Numbered from the stretch's first letter, positions 52,738 through 61,992 are shown. The stretch is 64,000 bases of DNA from Hyphomicrobiales bacterium (GCA_900473175.1 UCKM01000008.1:268893-332892); one strand, 5' to 3'. Translations and numbers: made by a program. Notes: generated by a model from the letters alone, not told the origin.

Positions 52738-53688
52738 TCACGGTGTCGGGCATGCATCCGCGCCCAACACGTCCTCGCAGTGCGGTGAGCGGCGAAAGTT
52801 GTCGTAGTAAAGGGTCCAGTTGGTCTTGTCGGCAGCGCGGTATGGACCGAACTTGAAATATTGATTCTTGCCGAGGCCCTCGTCGCCATGGCCAATGCGG
52901 CCCTTGATCGTCACGATCCATTTCTTGTTCGCGAAAATCTCGACGTGGCCCGACCCATCGGGACCGGGCTTCGAATATATGGCGAAGTCAATCCAGCCTG
53001 AGTCAGGCGTTGGCAGCTTGTTGCCATGGTCGGTTACGATGATCTCGTTCGTGCAGGCCTTGAACTGGCTCCCGTCCTGCGGGGTCCAGGTGGAATCCGT
53101 CGCGACGAGCGCACGCATCTGGTTGACATCCGGCCTGAACCATACCGGCGTCTGGCCGGTTCCGCAGTCATCAGAGCCTGCTGTCTTGTCAGGAGCCACA
53201 TAGTTGGTTTCGACGGTGGCGAAGAGTTTGCCCTGATTGATGCGCAACGCCAGAAACGGGCTGAAATCGCCGGCGGCGTCGGGTCCGATCTCCCGCTTCC
53301 ACTGCGCGATCAGGTAGCGGTGATCGCCTTGCGGGATGGGATCGCCAAACTTGACCGAGAAACCATACCAGACACCCGTATCGTAGGGGACGCGCCGGTC
53401 GGTTTTCTCCCAGATCTCGGCGCGCTCGCTGCAATTCTTCCTCGATGCCGGGCAGAATGGTCTGACGCTGAGCTTGAGCGCACCCGCGCCGGTCTGCTTC
53501 ACTTCCGATTGAAACTCAACCGTTCCGGCCTGCTGCTCGAAATTCTTGCGGTAGTAAAGTCCGCCGCTTGGTGCAAAGTCGTTTCCATCGAAACCGTCGA
53601 AGAGAACGTCGCCTCCCGGATCCGCGGCCGCACCAGATAGATTGAGAGTGGCGGCTAGAAGAGCCATGAGAAGCGTCTTTCCCGTCAT
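52738..53688 (-). CDS. Secreted polysaccharide-lyase-like protein (heparin-lyase/PL20-type jelly roll)
   Basis: 316 residues with a Sec signal peptide (KTLLMALLAATLNLSGAAA). The body resembles the Polysacc_lyase jelly roll family: SERAEIWEK, VWYGFSVKFGDPIPQGDHRYLIAQWKRE (in pieces), SPFLALRI, and GHVEIFANKKWIVTIKGRIGHGDEGLGKNQYFKFGPYR in pieces. Such enzymes cut uronate-containing polymers by beta-elimination. It shares an ATGA overlap with the cyclase gene upstream. Substrate unknown; a self-made surface polymer is plausible. Confidence 0.8.
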   Translation of the reverse strand: MTGKTLLMALLAATLNLSGAAADPGGDVLFDGFDGNDFAPSGGLYYRKNFEQQAGTVEFQSEVKQTGAGALKLSVRPFCPASRKNCSERAEIWEKTDRRVPYDTGVWYGFSVKFGDPIPQGDHRYLIAQWKREIGPDAAGDFSPFLALRINQGKLFATVETNYVAPDKTAGSDDCGTGQTPVWFRPDVNQMRALVATDSTWTPQDGSQFKACTNEIIVTDHGNKLPTPDSGWIDFAIYSKPGPDGSGHVEIFANKKWIVTIKGRIGHGDEGLGKNQYFKFGPYRAADKTNWTLYYDNFRRSPHCEDVLGADACPTP

Positions 53689-55022
53689 TGCATGAATTTT
53701 TCCAAAAGGGGACGTTGCGTTTTCTTGTCACGATGCAAGAGCATGACCTGTTCGGCCTCGGACAGCCCATCATAGGCGACATCATCGTAGCCGTCTTCCA
53801 GCTGAACGGTTTCGCCGGTGGATTTCGGCAAGAGGACGGTGACTTTCTGGCCGACACCGCGCAATTTTTCCTCGCCCAAAGTGGTCCACTCGCCGCCGCA
53901 ATAGGTGGCGAATGCCTGGCTGGCGATCACCTCGCGCGAATATTTCTTCGTCAGTCCCTGTAGGCGCTGAACTTCGTTCACTGCGGAACCGAAGGCAGAG
54001 AAAGTCAGGCGGTCCTTCAGCCCGACATTGCCGAACATGACGTTGCCGACGTGCAGGCCGATGCCATAACGCACATCGTTGAGACCGTTGCCGCGCCGCT
54101 CCTTGTTGAGTTCGGCGACCCGGGCCTGGGCCTTGAACACGGCGGCGAGCGCCGCGTCGCACGCCAGTTTCGACGGGTCTTTGTGACGCCCGCACGGATA
54201 GACCGCCAGAAAACCATCGCCCATGAAGCTCATGATCTCGCCGCCGCTGCGGTTGAACGGTGCAGCGATCGCATCGAAGAAATTGTTCAGCGTATCAATA
54301 TAGGCCTGCCGGCCTTCCTTCTCCGCAAGCATGGTCGATTCGCGCATGTCACCCATGACCAGGGCCGCCCGGATGGTCTCGCCATCACCGCGCCTGATCT
54401 GGCCGTTCAACACGCGCTTGCCTGCATTGCCGCCGAGATAGGTGGTCAGCATGTTGTCGGCGAGCTTGCCGAGAACCGCCATTTTTGCCGCAACCGCTAG
54501 ATGATTTTGCAGACGCAAGAGCGCGGCAATCATATGGTCGCTGAAACCGCCACTGCTGTCGGTGGACCAGGAGCCCATCATGCCCTGTGTCGATTGACCG
54601 CCGAAGGGCTGGAGGAATGCCAGATAGTCGGTGATGCCTTCCTCGCGCAGTTCGTCAAGGACCGGAAATTCCTGGGGTCCGTCAGCGTGGATGCGACGGC
54701 GCAGATGTTCAAGATTATTGCTGAGAAGATAGAAATACGGGCTGAGCAGGAAGCGTTCCGGCTTGCCGGCCGGATCATGCCGATAGCCTTCGACCGTCAT
54801 GCCGGTCGCTCGCTTCCAGGTGAAGCCGAGCGCGTCGTAGAGGGGGTGCAACATGGAGAATGAGAGATTGACACGCGCGATCGGCAACCCGGCCGCCGCG
54901 ATACGTTCGCAAAATCCGCGCACGATGGTTTCGAGATTGTCTCCGGCTAGCGAGGAATGTGTGAGCCAGTCGGCTACCTTGTCGAGCAGAATGGTGGATA
55001 CGTCAGACTGGGTCGTGCTCAT
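53685..55022 (-). CDS. Soluble class III adenylate/guanylate cyclase
   Basis: 445 residues. N-terminal regulatory region about 1-210 of unknown fold (SFSMLHPLYDALGFTWKR, similar in type to rhizobial cyclases). Catalytic domain about 215-400 with both metal aspartates (LVMGDMRESTML and FMGDGFLAVYP) and a late FSAFGSAVNEVQRLQGLTKKYS segment (Asn and Arg-type stabilising residues). No TM helices. Its stop overlaps the lyase start, so cNMP production and the secreted lyase are expressed together. Confidence 0.9.
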   Translation of the reverse strand: MSTTQSDVSTILLDKVADWLTHSSLAGDNLETIVRGFCERIAAAGLPIARVNLSFSMLHPLYDALGFTWKRATGMTVEGYRHDPAGKPERFLLSPYFYLLSNNLEHLRRRIHADGPQEFPVLDELREEGITDYLAFLQPFGGQSTQGMMGSWSTDSSGGFSDHMIAALLRLQNHLAVAAKMAVLGKLADNMLTTYLGGNAGKRVLNGQIRRGDGETIRAALVMGDMRESTMLAEKEGRQAYIDTLNNFFDAIAAPFNRSGGEIMSFMGDGFLAVYPCGRHKDPSKLACDAALAAVFKAQARVAELNKERRGNGLNDVRYGIGLHVGNVMFGNVGLKDRLTFSAFGSAVNEVQRLQGLTKKYSREVIASQAFATYCGGEWTTLGEEKLRGVGQKVTVLLPKSTGETVQLEDGYDDVAYDGLSEAEQVMLLHRDKKTQRPLLEKFMQ

Positions 55023-55400
55023 CGCTGGTCCTTACAAATGCGAGCCACCTGCGCTCCCGGCCATTCACCATTCGGACGAGTGCAAATCGGGTCGCACAAC
55101 CTATCCGAGTATCGTGAAAATGAGTGAATCCGCGTTTGGTGTCAACGCTCAACGTGGGAACGTCAGCACGGCAATTCACCAGTCCGATACCACTGAAACG
55201 GGAAACTGAGAGGCGGTCCTCTATCGATCGTTGTACTATGTCCGTCAGATGGGTGTCTGGCATGATCGAAACAATAGTGCGCCGACGATTCATCGTGACG
55301 ACACTGACAGGCTCCTGACATGTCCGCCGTTCGCTTGACAGTCACTTTCAATGCGGCCATCTAAGCCCAACCTGATTGCATTTGCGCTCGCACGAAAGAG
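55023..55400. other. 378-bp divergent intergenic region
   Basis: No gene with convincing features. It separates the cyclase from the nucleotide-sugar dehydrogenase and contains a sigma-70-like promoter for the latter at 55335-55363. Short open frames here lack ribosome-binding sites. Confidence 0.6.
55335..55363 (+). promoter_or_regulatory. Sigma-70-like promoter of the nucleotide-sugar dehydrogenase
   Basis: TTGACA (55335-55340), 17-bp spacer, CATCTA (55358-55363), 37 bp before the ATG. The -35 is perfect, the -10 weak. Confidence 0.45.
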
Positions 55401-56744
55401 ATGATCTTGGCCACCTCTTCCTATCTGGACCTTCTGGGCAAAATCGAAAAACGCGAGGCGCGTGCCGGGGTGATCGGCCTTGGCTATGTCGGCCTGCCCC
55501 TGGCGATGACGCTGGCACGCAGCGGCTTTGCGGTCATTGGCTTCGATATCGACCCTGGCAAGATCATCGCACTCGACGCCCAGCGATCTTATATCGAAGC
55601 GGTCTCCAATGAGGCGCTTACAAGCGAGGTTGCCGCTGGCAGGTTCCGCTCGACCAGTGATTTTACCGGCCTTGGCGCATGCGACGTCATCATTATCTGC
55701 GTGCCGACGCCTTTGACCAAACATCGCGATCCCGACCTTTCCTATGTCGAGGCAACGAGCCGCGCGATTGCAGCCACCTTGCGGACAGGACAATTGGTGG
55801 TGCTGGAATCGACCACCTATCCGGGCACGACAGACGACGTGGTCAGGCCCATCCTTGAAGAGGGCGGGCTCAAGTCCGGCAGCGATTTTTTCCTGGGCTT
55901 CTCGCCGGAGCGCGAGGATCCGGGCAACCGCGATTTTGACACGGCGACCATTCCGAAGATCGTCGCAGGAGACGGCGAAGAAGCGCGCAAGCTGATGATG
56001 GCTTTCTACGGAGCTGCGGTGAAGTCCGTCGTGCCGGTTTCCTCCAACGCCACGGCCGAGGCCGTAAAGCTGACGGAGAACATCTTCCGCGCGGTCAATA
56101 TCGCGCTGGTCAACGAGCTGAAGACCCTCTACGCGGCGATGGGCATCGATATCTGGGAGGTCATCGAGGCGGCGAAAACCAAGCCCTTCGGCTACATGCC
56201 CTTTTACCCCGGTCCCGGCCTTGGCGGGCATTGCATCCCCATCGATCCGTTCTATCTCACATGGAAATCGCGCGAATACGAATTGCCGACGCGCTTCATC
56301 GAACTCGCGGGCGAGATAAATTCGGCCATGCCGCGCTACGTCGTCGGCAGCCTTGCCGAGGCGCTCGACATGCGCCTTGGCAAGGCGCTGAGCCGCTCGC
56401 GCGTGCTGGTCATCGGCCTCGCCTACAAGAAGAACGTGCCCGATATCCGCGAAAGTCCGTCGCTACGGTTGATCGAAATCATCGAGGAACGGGGCGGCCA
56501 TGCCGACTTTCACGATCCCTTCGTTGCCGAAGTGCCGTCGACGCGCGAGCACATGGCCTTGAAGGGCCGTAGATCCGTGGAACTGACGGAGGAGACGGTT
56601 AAGTCCTATGATGCTCTTCTGGTCGCGACGGATCACGACCGGGTCGACTATGCCGCCCTGGCGCGGTGGTCACCCCTTATCATCGACACCCGCAACATCT
56701 TCGCCAGGCTCGGACTTTCGGGCGGGCACATCGTGAAGTCGTAA
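55401..56744 (+). CDS. UDP-N-acetyl-aminosugar 6-dehydrogenase (WbpA/WecC type)
   Basis: 447 residues. NAD site VIGLGYVGLPLAMTLA (residues 24-39), VIGFDID, VLESTTYPGTTDDV, the catalytic cysteine in GPGLGGHCIPIDPFYL (Cys278) and the C-terminal domain LVIGLAYKKNVPDIRESPSLRLIEI. It oxidises a UDP-HexNAc to the uronic acid, a building block for acidic surface polymers, which suits a neighbouring uronate-polymer lyase. The exact sugar (GlcNAc or ManNAc) is not certain. Confidence 0.9.
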   Translation: MILATSSYLDLLGKIEKREARAGVIGLGYVGLPLAMTLARSGFAVIGFDIDPGKIIALDAQRSYIEAVSNEALTSEVAAGRFRSTSDFTGLGACDVIIICVPTPLTKHRDPDLSYVEATSRAIAATLRTGQLVVLESTTYPGTTDDVVRPILEEGGLKSGSDFFLGFSPEREDPGNRDFDTATIPKIVAGDGEEARKLMMAFYGAAVKSVVPVSSNATAEAVKLTENIFRAVNIALVNELKTLYAAMGIDIWEVIEAAKTKPFGYMPFYPGPGLGGHCIPIDPFYLTWKSREYELPTRFIELAGEINSAMPRYVVGSLAEALDMRLGKALSRSRVLVIGLAYKKNVPDIRESPSLRLIEIIEERGGHADFHDPFVAEVPSTREHMALKGRRSVELTEETVKSYDALLVATDHDRVDYAALARWSPLIIDTRNIFARLGLSGGHIVKS

Positions 56745-56752
56745 TCGTCTGC

Positions 56753-57907
56753 TTACGACAGTTTCGCCTTGAGATTGCTTGCCGCCATGGCGTAGCCACC
56801 GGCCGCCCCATCGATAAAATGGATATGATCATGTGCCATCGGCGTCGGCACGAAGCAGGTGATCAATGCGGAGTCCTGGCGGTGCAAGCCGTAGCGGCCG
56901 ATGCCTGCGGTTGACGCGTCATCCAGGAGCTTTTCAATGCGCCGCAGGCGATCCGGATCGATATCGATCGTCATTTTCAGGCCATCGTCGAACTTGCGGA
57001 AGTCCGAGTTTTGCGCCACCTCGCGCTTGTATATTTTCGGATCCCAGCCGCCCGCAGTGAGGCCCAACCTGTCGAGCACAAAGATTAGGATAATCTGGGC
57101 AATGATCGCGATCTTGCGGGCAAACCGCTTGCCGACGGGCGCCGTCGCTCGGGCTTCCGCGTCCACACCCTTGGTGTTGAACTGGATCACTGGACCGTCG
57201 GCGGGCAACGGGTGGGCGCCGCGGCTCTGTTCGGCCGCAACCGCCACGATGTCGGAAACCAGCTTCCGGAACTGCGCGCTTGCTCCAGGCGTGCCCGGTA
57301 CGGCGATGATCGAGACGATTTCGCCGTTGCGTGCCTCAATCGGATTCCAGCGGCAGGAAAGACCGGCAAGGTCCGGCCGGGTGCCGGACGGCGCGGGCTC
57401 GACGGCATATTTGCCGGCTTTCATCTGGGCCTCCGCCCAGCTTGCACCTCCGCCCGCAAACATCGCATAGGAGACGTCGGGGCTCGCTCCGAAACGGGCG
57501 ATACGGACATCGAGACCCACCGCCCTGATATCGGACATGGGCACGAGCGCCGCGCGCAGGTTCAATTGCAGGTCGTCGGCTACCCAGGCCTGGACGGCGG
57601 CGAGAGCTTCGCGCGCCTGTCCGGCAACGGACGCGGGAAGTGCCACCAAGGCACCATCGCCGCCGAAAACGAACGGATAGTCCTTCTTGCCGACCGTATT
57701 GAGCAGGGCCGAGATGACGCTGGCGCCGGCCATGTTGACGGCCTTGTAGCGGCCTGCCGCAATTGCCTTGGTCGAGCCGACAATGTCGGCTGTCGCAAGC
57801 ACCCAGTCGTCCGGCAGCGGCTTGTAGTTGGCCGTGTCGACAACGCCCTCGAAGTGCGCGAAGACAGGGACCGTCTCAAAGAAATTGTCGTTCAACGATT
57901 CTGACAT
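56753..57907 (-). CDS. DUF3095 family protein with cyclase-like fold
   Basis: 384 residues. Two nucleotide-cyclase-like motifs are visible: VLATADIVGSTKAI (Asp in the first metal motif) and FVFGGDGALVALP (GGDG). The C-terminal half (about 250-384) is helical with a basic region and ends MAASNLKAKLS. DUF3095 has no established function. Convergent with the dehydrogenase gene, 8 bp apart. Confidence 0.85.
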   Translation of the reverse strand: MSESLNDNFFETVPVFAHFEGVVDTANYKPLPDDWVLATADIVGSTKAIAAGRYKAVNMAGASVISALLNTVGKKDYPFVFGGDGALVALPASVAGQAREALAAVQAWVADDLQLNLRAALVPMSDIRAVGLDVRIARFGASPDVSYAMFAGGGASWAEAQMKAGKYAVEPAPSGTRPDLAGLSCRWNPIEARNGEIVSIIAVPGTPGASAQFRKLVSDIVAVAAEQSRGAHPLPADGPVIQFNTKGVDAEARATAPVGKRFARKIAIIAQIILIFVLDRLGLTAGGWDPKIYKREVAQNSDFRKFDDGLKMTIDIDPDRLRRIEKLLDDASTAGIGRYGLHRQDSALITCFVPTPMAHDHIHFIDGAAGGYAMAASNLKAKLS

Positions 57908-58233
57908 TCTGTGGCTCTACCACAAACGAAGATGGCAGGCGATCCGGGGAGCATCAGTGTGCGATAAGGGTGGTGGGCCAAACAGCATCCGATTTATCCA
58001 TTACTGCAGAATAACAGTGTAGAAACAAGGTTCAATCAACCATTGATTGTGATGCTGTGGCAAAAATGTGAAAAACCAAAAATAGATTTGCACGTCACTT
58101 GTGCGCTGCGTCCAGCTAGTGCAACCATATACACGTGGTTGATTCTGTAACGTCAAAGCAATCTTGATTTTCTAGAATTACTGATGGTGATGCCAGCTAT
58201 TATGCTTGCTGAGAGGAATGGTTTGCACTGCCC
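57908..58233. other. 326-bp divergent region before the vjbR-like gene
   Basis: AT-rich, no gene. It contains the inverted repeat at 58033-58049 and must hold promoters for the DUF3095 gene and the LuxR-type gene. Confidence 0.6.
58033..58049. promoter_or_regulatory. Inverted repeat in the vjbR-like promoter region
   Basis: CAATCA-ACCAT-TGATTG, a perfect 6-bp repeat with 5-bp spacer, 185 bp before the LuxR-type ATG and 126 bp before the DUF3095 start. Candidate regulator site. Confidence 0.4.
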
Positions 58234-59025
58234 ATGCATTTTGATCTGGCCCATTTCCCGGATTTCCAGGAAGGTTTTTTCAGCGGCAGTCTAAAGCAGG
58301 ACACCCTTGAGGTGCTCAAGGACATTCGCGAGCAACTGAGTTGTCGCTACATCACGCATGTCGGCTATTCGGACCCCGCGGGCCCGCACCGCGGCCAAGG
58401 GCCTGAAATTTCGGTACTGACCACAGTGCCGACGAATTGGGTCGTGCGTTACTCGGCAAAAAACTACTATCGTGTTGATCCACTCGTCCAGGGGATCATG
58501 CTGTCGCGCAGCCATGTTGATGCCCCCGGCACAGTGCGCAATCTCGCCGAAGAAAAGGGACTGCCGGGCGAGTCAAAGCAGTTTCTTCGCGACTGCCAGC
58601 TGCGTGGCCTCGGAAATCTGTTTCTTATTGCCAATACGTCGAATTCCTATGGTTTCCGTGGGGTGACCCAATTTACCTTCGACGTGCAGACCGCCGAGAA
58701 TTTTGGTCGTATCGACAACATCGGCAAACGATTGTCGGCCGTAGCGACGCGGTTGCACAACACCCTTCACAGCAACCGCAACCCGACGCTGGCGGCTGCC
58801 GCTGCCAATCTCCTGACGAAACGGGAGCTCGATTGCCTCTACTGGGCGGCCAATGGCAAAACAGATGGCGAGATCGGCGAAATACTCAATATCGCGCGCT
58901 GGACTGTCGTCACCTACCTGACGAATGCCAAGAACAAGCTTGGCTGTTCCAATCGGACATCGACTGTCGCGACGGCGCTGGCGCTCGGTGTGATCGCAAT
59001 GCCGGCGATTACCAACAGGTTCTGA
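58234..59025 (+). CDS. vjbR: LuxR-family quorum-type regulator, VjbR-like
   Basis: 263 residues. Autoinducer-binding-type domain at about 15-185 (ISVLTTVPTNWVVRYSAKNYYRVDPLVQG) and a LuxR HTH at about 195-255 (LTKRELDCLYWAANGKTDGEIGEILNIARWTVVTYLTNAKNKLGCSNRTSTVATALALGV in pieces). Both domains read very much like Brucella VjbR, which controls flagellar and virulence genes. It sits next to the flagellar operon as in Brucella. No luxI-type synthase is nearby. Orthology is by recall of the VjbR sequence, not by alignment. Confidence 0.83.
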   Translation: MHFDLAHFPDFQEGFFSGSLKQDTLEVLKDIREQLSCRYITHVGYSDPAGPHRGQGPEISVLTTVPTNWVVRYSAKNYYRVDPLVQGIMLSRSHVDAPGTVRNLAEEKGLPGESKQFLRDCQLRGLGNLFLIANTSNSYGFRGVTQFTFDVQTAENFGRIDNIGKRLSAVATRLHNTLHSNRNPTLAAAAANLLTKRELDCLYWAANGKTDGEIGEILNIARWTVVTYLTNAKNKLGCSNRTSTVATALALGVIAMPAITNRF

Positions 59026-59052
59026 ACTCAAGCGCGCAACAAGAGCGCAGGA

Positions 59053-59493
59053 TCAGCCCAGATTTTCCGGCGCCGTGAGCTGAGGCAGGCGCGCATTTTC
59101 GAATGCAGCTGCCAGCAGGGCGGTATTGTCGGCGGGGCTGCGTCCTGCTTCAGCGAAGCGCACGTGATGCAGATCGATTTCGCTGGAGTCGGCTGTAAGC
59201 GTCAGGCGGAAATAGGCGTTCACACCCATGTTCTTGAATTCGAGATCGAGCATGATGCTGGGCGCAGAATTCCAGTCGAGCGTGTATTCGCCGCCGAGGC
59301 CAAAAGTCAAAGTGTCCGGATAAAACGTCAGCTCGGTAGCAGAATTGACGATATCGGCGATATTGCCGAACAGCTCGCAGCGGATGAAGGCGATATAGTC
59401 CGCGACGTCGACCAGCCGAAGATCATCGATTACCTCCGTCAGATGTCCTGAGATGATCTCGACGCGGGCGGCGGAATATTGGGTTTTCTTCAT
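59053..59493 (-). CDS. Conserved hypothetical protein of the flagellar region
   Basis: 146 residues, starts MKKTQYSAARVEIISG. No signal peptide or membrane helix; predicted alpha plus beta. The region LTFYPDTLTFGLGGEYTLDW is beta-rich. It lies 27 bp after flhB in the same direction, so it may belong to the flagellar operon. Function unknown. Confidence 0.75.
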   Translation of the reverse strand: MKKTQYSAARVEIISGHLTEVIDDLRLVDVADYIAFIRCELFGNIADIVNSATELTFYPDTLTFGLGGEYTLDWNSAPSIMLDLEFKNMGVNAYFRLTLTADSSEIDLHHVRFAEAGRSPADNTALLAAAFENARLPQLTAPENLG

Positions 59494-59520
59494 GCAATGA
59501 TCCGATTGCAGCCATTATGA

Positions 59521-60585
59521 TTATCTTCGACGCGCATTAACGAATTGGATAAGCTCGGCAACTGCCTTGTAAAATTCCGGGGCGATAACATTGTTGACTT
59601 GAACCTGCTTATAGAGCGATCTCGCCAACTGCACATTCTCAAATATCGGTATGTCATTGGCCTCGGCTATCTCCCTGATCTTGAGGGCGATGATGTCCTG
59701 TCCCTTGGCCACAACCACCGGCGCAGAATCCTGTGCCGGGACATAGCGGAGAGCAACCGAGAAGTGTGTCGGATTTGCGACGATCAGCGTGGCGGTCGGG
59801 ACGGACGCGATCATGCGCTGCCGCGCCCTGTCGCGGCCAATTGACCTGATGCGCGACTTGAGCAGGGGGTCACCTTCCGCCTGCTTATGTTCGTCCTTGA
59901 TTTCCTGCCGCGTCATGCGCAGTTCGTCGCGCCAATGGATGCGAGTCCACGCCAGGTCGAATGCCGCAAGGACGGTCACGGCGATCGCGATTGACGAGAG
60001 CAGCCGCACGATGTGGGTGCGGATCAATTCCGGCAGCGCATTCGGCTCCGTGATGATGGCATCGACGAAGAAGTGGCTGTCCTCGAAGAAGATCATGAAG
60101 ACGATGATGCTGGCGGCCGCGAATTTGAACGCCGATTTCAGGAATTCGACGCGTCCGGCCGAGCCGAAAATCCGGGACCAGCCCTTCGCAATCGAGATGC
60201 GCGACAGTTGCGGTTCAATGCGATCGAAGATAATGCGGGGCGCATTCTGCAGGACCGACGCGAGGATGCCGGCGCCGGGGACGATGATCAGGACCGGTAA
60301 CAGGGCAAGTCCAACGGCAGCGCCGACAATGCCGAACAATTGCCGGGCATCGTCAGCACTGGTGAGGCGCCAGTCGTCGGATTTATCGAGGAGTTCTGAC
60401 AGAAAGGCGGTGAGCTTCAGCCCACCTGGAACGGCCACAAAGACCATGATGACGAGAAAGGCGATGATGGACGCGAGGATCGGCGCCTCGCGCGAAAACG
60501 GAAGATTGCCTTTCTCGACCGCATCACTGATCTTTTTCTCAGTGGCTTCCTCGGTTTTGCTCTCCTTGTCAGGGCTTTCCGACAT
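59521..60585 (-). CDS. flhB: Flagellar export protein FlhB
   Basis: 354 residues. Four membrane helices in the N-terminal half, then the cytoplasmic domain with the self-cleavage site NPTH at residues 271-274 (IVANPTHFSVALRY). FlhB is the substrate-specificity switch of the flagellar type III export gate. It is last of the motA-fliM-fliN-fliG-flhB operon, 20 bp behind fliG. Confidence 0.95.
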   Translation of the reverse strand: MSESPDKESKTEEATEKKISDAVEKGNLPFSREAPILASIIAFLVIMVFVAVPGGLKLTAFLSELLDKSDDWRLTSADDARQLFGIVGAAVGLALLPVLIIVPGAGILASVLQNAPRIIFDRIEPQLSRISIAKGWSRIFGSAGRVEFLKSAFKFAAASIIVFMIFFEDSHFFVDAIITEPNALPELIRTHIVRLLSSIAIAVTVLAAFDLAWTRIHWRDELRMTRQEIKDEHKQAEGDPLLKSRIRSIGRDRARQRMIASVPTATLIVANPTHFSVALRYVPAQDSAPVVVAKGQDIIALKIREIAEANDIPIFENVQLARSLYKQVQVNNVIAPEFYKAVAELIQFVNARRR

Positions 60586-60605
60586 GAGCTATCCGAATCT
60601 GCCTA

Positions 60606-61634
60606 TCACGATGCAGGCTCTTCCGTTTCGAGCTTGAGGTTGCCGCGGTCCGCAAGTCCGATCGCCGTCCGGGCAATAAGACGGCGCGCTTCGGTGACCG
60701 CATTGGCATTGACGTTGCTCTGGCTCGAGAGCTCCGTTTCCACCATGCGGCGTCCGCGGGTCGACAGCGATTGCAACACCAGTTCCTGCAGATGCGGGTC
60801 GCAGCCGTGCAGCGCAGTCGTGACCACATCGGTCTGGATCTCGTCGAAGAGTACGAGGCGGGCGCGCTGCGAAATGCGCGCAATATCCTCGAAAGTGAAG
60901 AGCTTGGCCTTGATTTTCGCCAGATCGTCGGATCCAAGATCGGTAAGGCCAGCCAGCACTTCATCGACCTCGGATTTCTCCAGCTGATTGATGATATTGG
61001 CGATCGTGCCGTGATGGCTCTTTTCCGAGCTTGTATTGTCCTTGCCGGTCACTTCGCGCTGGAGAATGCCTTCCAGCATCACGGAAATCGAAGGGGCAAC
61101 CTTACGGATATGCAGGGTGCGCTGGATGATGGCGCTGCGTTCGGCGGCGGCAAAGCGGATCAGCAGTTTTGCCGCGACGTCCGAGGGCAGGCGCGAAATG
61201 ACATAGGCGGTAACCTGCGGATGCTGGGCGATCAGGTAGTTGTGGAGCACATCTGCCGGCAGGCGTGGAAGCTGATCCCATACCGATTCCTGCGCCAGCA
61301 ATTCCGGCTTGCGGTTTTCGATGACCGCGCTCGCATCTTCAGCTGAAAGCGTTTCGCGCAGCAGCCCCTCGAAGCGCATGCCGGCTTCGGAGACCGGCGC
61401 GCCATCGGCGAAGGCGTTTTCGAATTGCTTGACGAGTTCCTCGAAATCGCCCGGCGTGATCGGTTCGAGCTTGCGGGCATGGCCAGCGAGCGAACGCAGA
61501 TCATCGGCGGTGAAATGCTTGAGCAGCCTCGAAGCGGAAGGTCTTCCGATCGCCACGAGCAATGCCGCAACTTTTTCCGGACCCGACAGGTCCTGAATGG
61601 TGCTCGCACTCGGAGGTGTTTCCTGATCGCTCAT
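60606..61634 (-). CDS. fliG: Flagellar motor switch protein FliG
   Basis: 342 residues. LSGPEKVAALLVAIGRPSASRLLKHF near the start (in pieces), LPADVLHNYLIAQHPQVTAYVISRLPSDVAAKLLIRF middle domain (in pieces), and the C-terminal torque-generating domain LFTFEDIARISQRARLVLFDEIQTDVV in pieces. Rotor protein that contacts MotA. 4 bp after fliN. Confidence 0.95.
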   Translation of the reverse strand: MSDQETPPSASTIQDLSGPEKVAALLVAIGRPSASRLLKHFTADDLRSLAGHARKLEPITPGDFEELVKQFENAFADGAPVSEAGMRFEGLLRETLSAEDASAVIENRKPELLAQESVWDQLPRLPADVLHNYLIAQHPQVTAYVISRLPSDVAAKLLIRFAAAERSAIIQRTLHIRKVAPSISVMLEGILQREVTGKDNTSSEKSHHGTIANIINQLEKSEVDEVLAGLTDLGSDDLAKIKAKLFTFEDIARISQRARLVLFDEIQTDVVTTALHGCDPHLQELVLQSLSTRGRRMVETELSSQSNVNANAVTEARRLIARTAIGLADRGNLKLETEEPAS

Positions 61635-61638
61635 GCTT

Positions 61639-61992
61639 TTATCCGGCGCTGCCGATGACTTCCGTCAGGCTGACGCCAAAGCGGGAGGAATCGTCCTCGA
61701 GGACGATCACTTCGCCGCGGGCAATGACGCGCCCGTTGACGACAATATCGACCGGATCGCCGATCTGCTTGTCGAGCGTGACGACGGCCCCGCGGCCGAG
61801 CTTCATCAGATTTGCGACGGGCATGGACGTGCTGCCGAGGACGACCTGGACATCGACGGGAATACCCATGATGAGGTCGATATTCGGCTTTGATCCCGCC
61901 GGCCTGCGGTTCGGCTGCGGTTCGTCGCGTTTCAACTCCTCGATCGCGTCGTTGAGTTCGTCTTCTATCGAATTCTTGTCGGTTGTGGTCAT
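61639..61992 (-). CDS. fliN: Flagellar motor switch protein FliN
   Basis: 117 residues from the ATG at 61992; a start at 62007 would add 5 residues. SpoA domain: IDLIMGIPVDVQVVLGSTSMPVANLMKLGRGAVV (in pieces), LDKQIGDPVDIVVNGRVIARGEVIVLED. Typical short rhizobial FliN. C-ring component. Confidence 0.94.
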   Translation of the reverse strand: MTTTDKNSIEDELNDAIEELKRDEPQPNRRPAGSKPNIDLIMGIPVDVQVVLGSTSMPVANLMKLGRGAVVTLDKQIGDPVDIVVNGRVIARGEVIVLEDDSSRFGVSLTEVIGSAG

